A DNA stretch of 64,000 nucleotides from Pelagibacterium sediminicola (GTDB lineage Bacteria > Pseudomonadota > Alphaproteobacteria > Rhizobiales > Devosiaceae). How positions within the stretch are numbered: the stretch's first letter is position 1; each line of letters starts with the position of its first letter. Below are positions 9,331 through 16,694 of the stretch, in pieces. Position numbers and translations under genes: made by a program. The stretch spans positions 1 through 64,000 of the forward strand of contig NZ_QMEL01000008.1 in NCBI RefSeq assembly GCF_003390885.1. The letters run 5' to 3'. The notes beneath the pieces were generated by a model. It was not told the DNA's origin and ran no database searches. It saw nothing but the letters and a program-made list of their open reading frames with translations.

Positions 9331-10249
9331 CTAACTGAACAGCGCTTCCAGCGCTGATCTGTGCTCCGCATGCTTGGCCAGGTTATCCCTCTTTAGCTTC
9401 TCCAGATTGATCAGCTTCCAACGAACCGCAGGAAGGTCAGCCGCCCGCGGCCGCTCAATAGCGTCGAAGTCAGGCGTGCCGTCATGCAGGCTCAGGAGAA
9501 AGGTCCTGACCTTTTCGTCGAGACGAGACCGGATGTCCGCGACCAGTCGCTCTCGGGTTTCGAGAAGGTCGTCGAGGTTGACATGCACCTTCGTCATGCC
9601 CTCGAACTCTTTCGTATAGGGCTGGTCAAGGTCGATGAAGTTCGGGTTCAGAAGTTCATGCGCCGGACGGGATGAGCAGGCGATGCAGATCAGGAAAGTC
9701 CGGAACAGATCCTCTGTCAGGCCTTCATTTTCATAGAGCAGTTTGATGTCATAGAGGTCGCGCGGATGCTGGCGGTCCACTGCCGCATGCAACTTGCCAC
9801 CGAACAGGTCTTCGAAGGAAACGACCTGCATCTCCGCATAACCGAATTCATCCTCCACCGCATCCGACACCGGGCGCATCTCGGGATCGTGGACGACGCC
9901 GCGCATGACCGGCGAGGTCTCGATTTTGATCTCGGCGCTGCCCAGACGAGCGAGAACGCGGGTGGCCCCCCCCTCCCCCACCCTGGATGCGCCGCGTCTT
10001 CGCGCCGATGATGGCGCTTTCGATGGCGGCCGCGATGCGATTCATTGCCTCGTTGATTTCAGCGAGGCTTTCGCCGCGATCCTTGATTGGCAGATAGGTC
10101 AGATCGATGTCGACCGACAGACGAGGCAGATCACGGTAGAACAGGTTGATCGCCGTACCGCCTTTGAGCGCGAACACCTTTTCCTTGGCAACATGCGGGA
10201 GCAGGCGTACGAGCAGCGCGACTTGGGCTTCATAATCCTCACGCGCCAT
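9331..10249 (-). pseudogene. abiEii: AbiEii-type nucleotidyltransferase toxin, frameshifted in a G tract
   Basis: Starting at ATG 10249 (MAREDYEAQV), the N-terminal part shows the AbiEii/DUF1814 nucleotidyltransferase core: KGGTAINLFYRDLPRLSVDIDLT, with the GG and DxD residues, here split for length as KGGTAINLF and SVDIDLT. The frame is lost after KTRRIQG in a tract of G residues (plus-strand C runs at 9966-9973 and 9975-9979). Sequence from 9981 down in the next frame, GATRVLARLGSAEIKIETSP onward, is the normal continuation to 9331. One base too many in the tract explains the break. The start overlaps the antitoxin stop, so the pair is translationally coupled. In the AbiE family the toxin modifies RNA and the antitoxin represses and neutralises it. 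Confidence 0.8.
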
Positions 10250-11060
10250 CGCCAGCCCCGGTCGCCACGAATTCCTCCGGCACAACGATACGGTAACGTA
10301 AATGTATCCTGCCACCCTTGACCAGAGCGCGGTCGCCACGACCGAGGTTGAATTCCTCAGGGTCGAGACGTTTGCGCCAGGGATGATCGTGGCGATCGGC
10401 GAAAACGAAGAACAACCGCTTCACCTTGATCTTCCGGCAACTGTGCAGCAGCGCAGACAGCATCTTCGGCCGCAGCGTCGTCAGGCTCTCGAACACCTTG
10501 TCGACGTTGTGAAAGCTCTCGTGGTCGGGCAGCTCATCCATGGCCTCCAGGATCGCCCGTTCGGGATACGACATCCTGAGCTGCCATTCCCAGGGAACGG
10601 TTTGCCCTGCCTCCGTGCCCTTATCGGGAAGACCAAGCTGCGGATCGTCAAAGAGGGACCTGCTGCGCGATTCGATCGGCGCGTTCAGCGGCAGTCTCGG
10701 GAGCCAGTTCGGTATGGTTTCACCATAGGCCCATACCGGCGCATTGCCGCCCAGACGCAAATAGTGGCCATGACCCTGCTGGGCAAGCGCCGTCATGCCA
10801 CCGACATGGACATCGTAGCGCATGATCTGCTGGACCGAGAGCAGGCAGATCTTCCAGTCGATCGTATCCGACGCAAAAGCGCCCGGAGACGGGCGACGGA
10901 AAACACCGCGGGTCAGACGCTCGAGCCAGCCGCGCTTGACGTAGTCACGAAAGGTCTCGTAGGCGATGCCATGCGCCGTGAGCCATGCCGCATCGACCAG
11001 ATACCCGGAGGGCACTGCATCAAGAACCTTCTTCAGATTTTGCGCTCGTTCGGCCAGCAT
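10239..11060 (-). CDS. abiEi: AbiEi-family antitoxin / transcriptional repressor
   Basis: The 273-residue protein has an N-terminal winged-helix region (GYLVDAAWLTAHGIAYETFRDY with RGWLERLTRGVFRRP) followed by the AbiEi antitoxin body (DVHVGGMTALAQQGHGHYL, LRMSYPERAILEAMDELP). In the type IV AbiE system this protein binds its own promoter and counteracts the nucleotidyltransferase toxin. Its stop codon overlaps the start of the toxin gene (stop 10239-10241, toxin ATG 10247-10249). The pair is flanked by an IS66 relic and by the sugar-acid locus. The promoter should lie in 11061-11200; I did not identify an operator palindrome with confidence. Confidence 0.85.
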   Translation of the reverse strand: MLAERAQNLKKVLDAVPSGYLVDAAWLTAHGIAYETFRDYVKRGWLERLTRGVFRRPSPGAFASDTIDWKICLLSVQQIMRYDVHVGGMTALAQQGHGHYLRLGGNAPVWAYGETIPNWLPRLPLNAPIESRSRSLFDDPQLGLPDKGTEAGQTVPWEWQLRMSYPERAILEAMDELPDHESFHNVDKVFESLTTLRPKMLSALLHSCRKIKVKRLFFVFADRHDHPWRKRLDPEEFNLGRGDRALVKGGRIHLRYRIVVPEEFVATGAGDGA

Positions 11061-11230
11061 GACGCCTATAATGACACTTTTTCAAAGCGTACGCCATACG
11101 ACTCTTTAAGAAACACCCAGATCCAGTGCTCCAAGCACTCCAATCGGGGATTTTTTCAAGGGAAGCTCGGAGCGTACGACAGCCCTGCAGGCCAGGACAT
11201 GTCAATCAGATTAACATTACTGACCCGAGT

Positions 11231-11255
11231 GCCGCAGATAAGACCAGCCTGCGGC
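11231..11255 (-). terminator. Stem-loop just after eda
   Basis: GCCGCAG (11231-11237) pairs with CTGCGGC (11249-11255) around an 11-base loop immediately downstream of the eda stop. There is no U-run after it on the minus strand, so it may be an RNA-stabilising hairpin or Rho-assisted terminator rather than a canonical intrinsic terminator. Confidence 0.4.
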
Positions 11256-11891
11256 CTATTCGCTGACCGCGCGAGCGGCATCCTCGATGGCCTGCCAGTC
11301 TTCTGCCTGCACCGCATCGACAGGCGTGATCCAGCTTCCACCGACGCAGACAACGTTGGACAATCCCCGGTATTGCGCTAGGTTGTCGGGACCGACACCG
11401 CCGGTCGGACAGAACCGGACGTTCGGGATCGGACCGGCGATCCCCTTGAGCATCGCCACGCCGCCCGATGCCTCGGCCGGAAAGAACTTCATCAGGTCGT
11501 ATCCCCGGGCGCGCAGGCGCATCACCTCGGACACTGTGGACACGCCGGGCAGGAACGGCAGCCGCCGTGCCTCGCAGGTGTCGAGCAACTCGTCGGTCGA
11601 GCCCGGCGAGACCCCGAATTGCGCACCGGCCCCAATCACCGCGTCGACATCTTCGGGGTCGAGCAGCGTGCCCGCCCCGACGATGGCGCCCGGTTCGTCG
11701 GACATGGTCGCGATAATATCCAGCGCTGCGGGCGTCCGCAATGTCACCTCCAGCACCGGCAGGCCGCCCCTGACAAGCGCGGCGGCAAGGGGCCGGGCAT
11801 GGCGCACGTCTTCGACTACCAAGACCGGGATGACCGGCGCTGCGGTGCAGATGTCCAGCATGCGTGCGCCGCATTCCTTGACTATCGACAT
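11256..11891 (-). CDS. eda: 2-dehydro-3-deoxy-6-phosphogluconate (KDPG) aldolase
   Basis: This protein cleaves KDPG to pyruvate and glyceraldehyde-3-phosphate through a Schiff-base lysine. Seen are VIPVLVVEDV, PVLEVTLRTP with the catalytic glutamate, GAGTLLDPEDV, FGVSPGSTDELL, and LMKFFPAEASGG with the Schiff-base lysine. The length, about 211 residues, is normal. I use the ATG at 11891; a TTG at 11897 overlaps the kduD stop codon and is an alternative that would couple translation. It is the last gene of the minus-strand operon zinc dehydrogenase-kduD-eda, and provides the final cleavage step for KDG made by the neighbouring reductase and phosphorylated by KdgK. Confidence 0.9.
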   Translation of the reverse strand: MSIVKECGARMLDICTAAPVIPVLVVEDVRHARPLAAALVRGGLPVLEVTLRTPAALDIIATMSDEPGAIVGAGTLLDPEDVDAVIGAGAQFGVSPGSTDELLDTCEARRLPFLPGVSTVSEVMRLRARGYDLMKFFPAEASGGVAMLKGIAGPIPNVRFCPTGGVGPDNLAQYRGLSNVVCVGGSWITPVDAVQAEDWQAIEDAARAVSE

Positions 11892-11893
11892 GG

Positions 11894-12664
11894 TCAACGC
11901 CCCATCCAGCCGCCGTCGACGACCAGGATCTCGCCGTTGACGTAGTCGGAGGCCGTGGAGGCAAGGAAGACAGCCGGTCCGGCGAAGTCTTCCGGCCTGC
12001 CCCAGCGACCTGCCGGAATACGTTCGAGTATGGATTTCGAACGGTCGGGATCATCCTGCAGAGCCTGGGTGTTGTCGGTCGCAATGTAACCCGGTGCGAT
12101 GGCGTTGACGTTCACGCCCTTGCTCGCCCATTCGTTCGCCAAAGCCTTGGTCAGCTGGCCGATGCCGCCCTTCGATGCGGCGTATCCCGGTACCGTAATG
12201 CCACCCTGAAACGTGAGCAGCGAGGCGGTGAATATGATCTTGCCCGAGCCACGCTCGACCATGCCGCGACCGATCTCACGGCTCAGGATGAACTGGGCCG
12301 AAAGGTTGACCTCGATCACCTCGTCCCACCATTCATCCGGGTGCTCCGCCGCAGGCTTGCGCTTGATAGTCCCGGCGTTGTTGACCAGGATGTCAGGCTT
12401 CACCCCGTCGCTTTCCAGCTGCGCGGCAAAGGCCTTAACCGCCGCGCGGTCCGAAAAATCGCACTGGTAGGCGGTGAACGTGCGGCCCAGCTTCTCGACC
12501 GCGTCACCCACGGCGGAACCTGAGGTTTCCAGAGAGGCCGAAACGCCTACGATATCGGCCCCTGCCTGCGCCAGGGCTTCGGCCATGCCGCGACCGATGC
12601 CACGCTTGGCGCCGGTGACAATGGCGGTCTTGCCGGAAAGTTCGAAAGATTTCAGGACGGACAT
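11894..12664 (-). CDS. kduD: KduD-type short-chain dehydrogenase (2,5-diketo-3-deoxygluconate / KDG 5-dehydrogenase)
   Basis: The 256-residue classical SDR has the cofactor motif [10 protein letters not shown] near residues 18-27, NNAG near 92-95, the catalytic YAASK near 157-161, and the KduD-like features FQGGITVPGYAASKGG, NVNAIAPGYIATDNTQAL and RIPAGRWGRPEDFAGP. KduD interconverts 2-keto-3-deoxygluconate (KDG) and 2,5-diketo-3-deoxygluconate. A good ribosome site, AGGAG, lies 8 bases before the ATG, inside the tail of the upstream dehydrogenase gene. The context (zinc dehydrogenase, KDPG aldolase, KDG kinase) suggests it works in the reductive direction to make KDG. The first 109 bases lie within the 1,306-bp direct repeat. 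Confidence 0.85.
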   Translation of the reverse strand: MSVLKSFELSGKTAIVTGAKRGIGRGMAEALAQAGADIVGVSASLETSGSAVGDAVEKLGRTFTAYQCDFSDRAAVKAFAAQLESDGVKPDILVNNAGTIKRKPAAEHPDEWWDEVIEVNLSAQFILSREIGRGMVERGSGKIIFTASLLTFQGGITVPGYAASKGGIGQLTKALANEWASKGVNVNAIAPGYIATDNTQALQDDPDRSKSILERIPAGRWGRPEDFAGPAVFLASTASDYVNGEILVVDGGWMGR

Positions 12665-12667
12665 GGA

Positions 12668-13699
12668 TCAGGCTCCTACCTTGATAAGGCTTTTCAACGC
12701 GGTGGGCGAAGCGTCGAGTGCCTCGAACGCCTGCTGGATTTCGGACAGCGGACTGACATCTGTGATGACCGTGTCGGCAGCAATGGCGCCCGAAATCACC
12801 AAGGCGATGGCCTTGTCGTAATCCTCGGCCTCGTAGACTCTCGCGCCTACCAGTTGCAGCTCACGCCAGAAGAAGCGGAACATGTCCACGGTCGGTTTCT
12901 TGGCGTGAATGGCGACCATGCAGATACGGCCGCGCGTTGCCGCCACGCCTGTCATCGCGTCGACGCCGGGCTGGCTGCCCGACACCTCGAAAACCACGTC
13001 GGCACCCTTGTTGCCGGTACGTCCGTTGATTTCGTCCACCAGGTTCGACTTGGCGGGGTTCACGGTGTCGAAGCCCAGGTCGCGGGCAATCGCCAACCGG
13101 TTCTCGTTGACCTCTGAGATCACGACCTTGCCGCCTGCGTCTCGGGCCACCATGGCGACCAGCACGCCAATCGGACCGCCGCCGATCACCACCACGTCCT
13201 CGCCCGCCTTCAAGCCGGCCATACGCACGTCGTGACACGCCACCGCCACGGGCTCGACAAGCGCGGCATGGTCAAGCCGCATGTCTTCGGGCAGGGCGTG
13301 CAGAGTGTGTGCGGGTACGGTCCAGACCTCTTGCATCGCGCCATCGGTGTCGAGCCCGAGAAACTTCAGGTTGTGGCAGATGTGGGTGTGACCTGCGTTG
13401 CATGCCGGGCAGTTGCCGCAGTGATTCAGCGGGCGCACAACGACCTTCTGACCTTGTTCAAAGCCTTGCACGCCATCGCCCAAAGCGTAGACCGTACCGG
13501 ACATCTCGTGCCCGATCACCCGCTCGAACCCGACGCGGGCGTCCATGTTGCCGTGGAAGACGTGCATGTCGGTGCCGCAAATGCCGCAATAGGCGATCCG
13601 AACGGAAACTTCGCCCGCCTTCGGGCTAGGAGCCTGCTTTTCCTCGACGCTGAAGCGCCGCTCTCCGCGGTAGTAAGCGGCGGAAATCGTGTCGGCCAT
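12668..13699 (-). CDS. Zinc-dependent medium-chain sugar-acid dehydrogenase (copy 1)
   Basis: The 343-residue MDR protein has catalytic zinc ligands in CGICGTDMH and IGHE, the four structural-zinc cysteines in CGNCPACNAGHTHIC, and the NAD(P) loop VIGGGPIGV. It belongs with L-idonate 5-dehydrogenase, threonine and butanediol dehydrogenases. I choose ATG 13699 (MADTISAAYYRGE), preceded by GAGAGGAG 8 bases upstream, rather than the longer frame from 13741. Cotranscription with kduD suggests that the two interconvert epimers by oxidation and re-reduction at C5, for example 2-keto-3-deoxy-L-galactonate to the 2,5-diketo acid and then to KDG. An identical copy lies at 28267-29298. The substrate is inferred, not shown. 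Confidence 0.8.
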   Translation of the reverse strand: MADTISAAYYRGERRFSVEEKQAPSPKAGEVSVRIAYCGICGTDMHVFHGNMDARVGFERVIGHEMSGTVYALGDGVQGFEQGQKVVVRPLNHCGNCPACNAGHTHICHNLKFLGLDTDGAMQEVWTVPAHTLHALPEDMRLDHAALVEPVAVACHDVRMAGLKAGEDVVVIGGGPIGVLVAMVARDAGGKVVISEVNENRLAIARDLGFDTVNPAKSNLVDEINGRTGNKGADVVFEVSGSQPGVDAMTGVAATRGRICMVAIHAKKPTVDMFRFFWRELQLVGARVYEAEDYDKAIALVISGAIAADTVITDVSPLSEIQQAFEALDASPTALKSLIKVGA

Positions 13700-13763
13700 G
13701 TCGGTAACTCCTCTCCATCTCTGCTGCGAAGCGGCGGTCAATCAGCCTCCGAATCCATCACTA

Positions 13764-13780
13764 TTTTGGTATGACCAAAA
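13764..13780. promoter_or_regulatory. Palindromic operator in the zinc dehydrogenase promoter, probable GntR site
   Basis: TTTTGGTATGACCAAAA is a near-perfect palindrome. On the minus strand a promoter reads TTGACA (13792-13797), 17-bp spacer, TCATAC (13769-13774), so the operator covers the -10 box. The same palindrome class occurs before dctP and in repeat copy 2, which points to the adjacent GntR-family regulator as the binder. Confidence 0.65.
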
Positions 13781-13838
13781 ATAATTCAACATGTCAACAT
13801 TTTTTGCTTTTCCCGAGCGATTGCGGCCTTCAAACATT

Positions 13839-13853
13839 TATGGTATTACCATA
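13839..13853. promoter_or_regulatory. Second palindromic operator upstream of the zinc dehydrogenase
   Basis: TATGGTATTACCATA is a perfect 15-bp palindrome sharing the TGGTATTACCA core with the other operators. Its centre lies 74 bases from that of the first site, about seven helical turns, which could allow looping or cooperative repression. Confidence 0.6.
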
Positions 13854-13925
13854 CTCTGTGACGCGCTAAAGGCTAGCTGGTCCATGACGGGCCCGAAACA
13901 CGCCACTTTCGTGCAGAGCCGGATA

Positions 13926-13993
13926 TCGATGCAGGTAACACGACAGCGGCAGGAGACCGTTTCAACGGCAGATTTCCGGCACCGTTGATGCCC
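13926..13993 (+). pseudogene. Relic of a KDG kinase (kdgK) 3' region
   Basis: The plus strand reads NTTAAGDRFNGRFPAPLMPS, recognisably the PfkB-family anion-hole and catalytic motif found intact in the kdgK at 29470-30381 (DTTAAGDSFNGGFLAALM). The rest of the gene is missing. It sits in the same position relative to the repeat as kdgK does to repeat copy 2, so this locus once carried its own, divergent kdgK. Confidence 0.6.
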
Positions 13994-14069
13994 AGCCTGT
14001 CTGCGCTGGCGCGTGTGGTGATTCGGCCTGTCGACGATCTGGCCCCGGCGGGTCCGCGTCGAAATCCGA

Positions 14070-14798
14070 TCAGTCGAACATGTCGCGCACCTGCGCCCAC
14101 GCGGCTTCTAGGTGACTGCGCAGCACCTGTTCCGCGCGATCGGGATCGCGGTCGAGGATCGCCTCCAGGATGGCGGCGTGCGCCTGATAGTTCTTCAGGT
14201 TACGCTCGGGCAGCCGCGGCATCTTGCGCCAGCTTGCATCCAGCCAGTCGCGAAAGGCGCCGTGCAGCGCCGGAAAGATCGGGTTAGCGGGGATCGAATA
14301 GAGTACGCCGTGGAAGGCGGTGTCGGTCCTGTAGAAATTCAACGAATCGCCGATGCTAGCCCGGTTGGCCTCCAGCGCCTCGCGCAGCCGGGCGATGTCG
14401 CCCTTCCCCGCAGAAAGAGCCGCCTGCCGCACAAGGCCGGCCTCGACGAAGATCCGCACGTCGAAGATCTGCCGGATCCCGCCGGGTTGGCCGGTCAGAT
14501 GGCCGACAAGCCCCCCCAGAACGCCCATGACCATGCGTATATCGGGCTTTCGCACGATCGGCCGGTGACGCGGCTGGACATCCAGCAACCCCTTGCCGCC
14601 GAGGATCTTGATGGCCTCTCGGGCGACCGGACGGCTGACGCCCATGGTCTCGACGATGCTTCGCTCGGCAGGCAGCGATTCACCATCCTTCAACTCGCCC
14701 GAGAAGATCTGCGCCTCGATGGCGGCGACGACGCGGCCGACCGCACTGTCAAGCTGCGCAGCCTCCGGGTCCGGGGAAACAGGGTGAATGTCGCTCAT
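14070..14798 (-). CDS. GntR-family (FadR subfamily) transcriptional regulator
   Basis: The 242-residue protein has an N-terminal winged helix (GRVVAAIEAQIFSGELKDGE with SLPAERSIVETMGVSRPVAREAI across residues 22-66) and an all-helical FCD ligand domain (IFDVRIFVEAGLVRQAALSA, FHGVLYSIPANPIF, HAAILEAILDRD). FadR-type regulators usually sense the sugar acid or an intermediate and act as repressors. The gene is divergent from the TRAP operon, and operator-like palindromes lie before dctP and before the dehydrogenase operon. It is therefore the best candidate for controlling import and catabolism together. It stands between the kdgK relic and transporter 1. Confidence 0.85.
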   Translation of the reverse strand: MSDIHPVSPDPEAAQLDSAVGRVVAAIEAQIFSGELKDGESLPAERSIVETMGVSRPVAREAIKILGGKGLLDVQPRHRPIVRKPDIRMVMGVLGGLVGHLTGQPGGIRQIFDVRIFVEAGLVRQAALSAGKGDIARLREALEANRASIGDSLNFYRTDTAFHGVLYSIPANPIFPALHGAFRDWLDASWRKMPRLPERNLKNYQAHAAILEAILDRDPDRAEQVLRSHLEAAWAQVRDMFD

Positions 14799-14875
14799 AG
14801 GCTCTTATCCCACCGAAGTTTAGGCTTATCAACTTTTCCTTTATGGACTTACCAAAAATATTACCAGAAAAGTTA

Positions 14876-14905
14876 TTGACCAACTTTATGCTCTTTTGGT
14901 ATTAC
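14876..14905 (+). promoter_or_regulatory. Promoter for the TRAP transporter 1 operon
   Basis: TTGACC (14876-14881) and TATTAC (14900-14905) are separated by 18 bases and precede the dctP leader. The -10 box is embedded in the palindrome at 14894-14910, so bound repressor would block RNA polymerase. Confidence 0.5.
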
Positions 14906-14910
14906 CAAAA
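14894..14910. promoter_or_regulatory. Perfect GntR-type operator palindrome before dctP
   Basis: TTTTGGTATTACCAAAA is a perfect 17-bp palindrome. A looser half-site pair (ATGGACTTACCAAAA, 14843-14857) lies about 50 bases upstream, near the start of the GntR gene, and may serve autoregulation. Confidence 0.7.
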
Positions 14911-14927
14911 AAGCGGAGGAGACACAT

Positions 14928-15038
14928 ATGGCCAGAACTGAGCCCTGCATTCCTTCCAAACTGCCCAGCAGCCCATTGGCTGCTCTAGGCCATCCCTGTC
15001 ACGACCGCGGGATAGCGGGCGGATGGGTGGAAAACTGA
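14928..15038 (+). CDS. 36-codon leader ORF before dctP
   Basis: An ATG at 14928 follows a strong ribosome site (GGAGGAG, 7-8 bases upstream) and encodes 36 residues, MARTEPCIPSKLPSS… to …AGGWVEN, ending 58 bases before the dctP start. It resembles no family I know. It could be a leader peptide, the fused remains of a deleted gene's start, or noise; the ribosome site is the only positive evidence. Confidence 0.3.
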   Translation: MARTEPCIPSKLPSSPLAALGHPCHDRGIAGGWVEN

Positions 15039-15096
15039 TCGTCCGCAAGGCCCCTGACAAATCACCCCGCACATGAAGCCCTTGGAGGAAAAACCC

Positions 15097-16077
15097 ATGA
15101 AATTTAGCAAGTTCCTAGTCGCGACCGTGATTGCCGCCCTGTCGTCTGGCGTCACATCGGTCCATGCCGATGTCCTGAAATTCGCCCATGTCTACGAAGT
15201 CAGCCACCCGTTGCACGACGCGGCCCTCAGGGCGGCGGAACTGTTCGCCGAGCGCACGGAAGGGCGTCACAGTATTGAGGTTTTTCCGGCGTCGTCCCTT
15301 GGCAAGGAGGTCGATCTGAACGAAGGCCTCTCGCTTGGCACCGTCGACATCATCTATACCGGCGCCGGCTTTGCGGGTTCGATCTACGGCCCCGCCTCGA
15401 TGACGGACTTCCCGTTCACGCTGCGCAACCTCGATCACTGGGCCGCCTATTTCGACAGCGACGTCTTTGACGAGGTCGCCCGGGGCTATACCGACGCCAC
15501 CGGTGGCAATGAGATCGCCGCCGTCAGCTACTATGGCTCGCGCCATGTAACGGCGAACAAGCCGATCCAGAAGCCCCAGGACATGCAGGGCCTCAAGATC
15601 CGCGTCCCCGACGCGCCGGCCTATGTGCTGTTCCCCAAGGCGGTGGGCGCCAATCCCACCCCGATCGCCTTCGCCGAGGTCTATCTTGCGCTGCAACAGG
15701 GCGTGGTCGATGCCCAGGAGAACCCGCTGACGACAATCAAGGCCAATCGCTTCTACGAGGTGCAAAGCGACATCAGCCTGACCGGCCATATCATCAACTC
15801 GACCTATACGGTGGTCTCGGGACTGCGGCTGAACTCGCTGCCCGAGGAAGATGTCGAGATCCTTCGAGACGTGCTGCAGGAAACCGGCGACGAAGTCACG
15901 GCCGCCATCCTGAAGGACGAAGGCGAACTGGTCGACTGGTTCCGCACCGAGGGCGTCAATGTCAACGAGGTCGATCGCGCGCCGTTCATCGAGGCCGTGA
16001 CCCCCGCGCTGACCGCCGGCGACCTGCCGTTCTCGACCGAGTTGTTCGAACGCCTGCAGACGATCGAGGACAAATAA
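15097..16077 (+). CDS. dctP: TRAP transporter solute-binding protein DctP (transporter 1)
   Basis: The ATG at 15097 is preceded by GGAGG and opens a signal peptide, MKFSKFLVATVIAALSSGVTSVHA, given here as MKFSKFLVATVIAALSS then GVTSVHA with cleavage after Ala. The mature 300-residue periplasmic protein has DctP-family features: LKFAHVYEVSHPLHDAA, LPF/FPFTLRNLDHW, GLKIRVPDAPAYVLFPKAVGA with the substrate-carboxylate arginine, and ALQQGVVDAQENPL. It captures an organic or sugar acid for the membrane subunits encoded next. An in-frame ATG at 15073 is less likely because it lies before the ribosome site. Confidence 0.9.
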   Translation: MKFSKFLVATVIAALSSGVTSVHADVLKFAHVYEVSHPLHDAALRAAELFAERTEGRHSIEVFPASSLGKEVDLNEGLSLGTVDIIYTGAGFAGSIYGPASMTDFPFTLRNLDHWAAYFDSDVFDEVARGYTDATGGNEIAAVSYYGSRHVTANKPIQKPQDMQGLKIRVPDAPAYVLFPKAVGANPTPIAFAEVYLALQQGVVDAQENPLTTIKANRFYEVQSDISLTGHIINSTYTVVSGLRLNSLPEEDVEILRDVLQETGDEVTAAILKDEGELVDWFRTEGVNVNEVDRAPFIEAVTPALTAGDLPFSTELFERLQTIEDK

Positions 16078-16086
16078 TAGCCACCA

Positions 16087-16118
16087 GCGCCGCAGCCCCG
16101 GTTCCGGGGGTGCGGCGC
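16087..16118 (+). promoter_or_regulatory. Strong stem-loop between dctP and dctQ
   Basis: GCGCCGCA (16087-16094) pairs with TGCGGCGC (16111-16118), and CCCCGG/CCGGGG extends the stem. No T-run follows. Such intercistronic hairpins commonly protect the upstream binding-protein message, giving more DctP than membrane subunits. Confidence 0.55.
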
Positions 16119-16139
16119 GTCGTCAGGGAGGAGGAACCG

Positions 16140-16694
16140 ATGACCCGAAAAGACGATATCGATGCGCTGATCGACGAGGCCGAGGAAGTGTCCGACGACA
16201 TCTCGGATGTCAGCTGGATGGACATTCCGATACTGGTTGTCTTCGTACTTCTGTTCCTGATCGTGGCGCTGCAATTCTTCACGCGCTATGTCCTGAACGA
16301 CAGTCTGGGATGGACTGAGGAGATCGCGCGTTATTTCCTGATCCTGCTGGGTTTCGTGGGCGGGATCACCTGCGTCCGGCAAGGCAAGCATATCTTCCTT
16401 GAATTCGCCTATCGCGCGATGCCCGAATCGATCATCAAGCCCGTGGTGCTGCTGGTCGAAACGCTGGTGACGGGCTTTTGGGGCTATGCCGCCTGGCTAG
16501 GGGTCGAGCTGGCGCAGCGGACCAATTCCAACATGGTGTCGGTGCAGATGCCCAAGGCGGTGCTCTACTATGCCGTCAGCGCAAGCTGCGCCCTCATGGC
16601 GCTGTTCGCGGCCTTGATCCTTGTGCGGCAGGCCCGCCGCCCCGCGCATGAGATCATCGCTGAAAAAACCGCGTTCCTGCGGGAGACCGTATAA
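16140..16694 (+). CDS. dctQ: TRAP transporter small permease DctQ (transporter 1)
   Basis: The start ATG 16140 follows AGGGAGGAGG. The 184-residue protein has an acidic N-terminus and four hydrophobic segments (IPILVVFVLLFLIVALQFF first) with the DctQ signature RYVLNDSLGWTEEIARYFL and GGITCVRQGKHI. It pairs with DctM in the inner membrane and couples the binding protein to sodium-driven uptake. Its stop TAA and the following dctM ATG are adjacent, so the two are cotranslated. Confidence 0.9.
   Translation: MTRKDDIDALIDEAEEVSDDISDVSWMDIPILVVFVLLFLIVALQFFTRYVLNDSLGWTEEIARYFLILLGFVGGITCVRQGKHIFLEFAYRAMPESIIKPVVLLVETLVTGFWGYAAWLGVELAQRTNSNMVSVQMPKAVLYYAVSASCALMALFAALILVRQARRPAHEIIAEKTAFLRETV

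Larger units (their letters stand above)
12556..13861. repeat. 1,306-bp direct repeat, copy 1
   Basis: This segment recurs at 28155-29460 with a constant offset of 15,599 bases in the same orientation. All reading frames compared are identical in both copies. It covers the 5' end of kduD, the whole zinc dehydrogenase gene and its promoter-operator region. Sequence diverges immediately at each end: the left junction is at CGGCCCCTGCCTGCGCC and the right junction after ATACTCTGTGA. Confidence 0.95.

Noticed and set aside
13699-13741. Longer start for the zinc dehydrogenase
   Set aside because: The upstream codons contain the ribosome site for the ATG at 13699, and family homology begins there.
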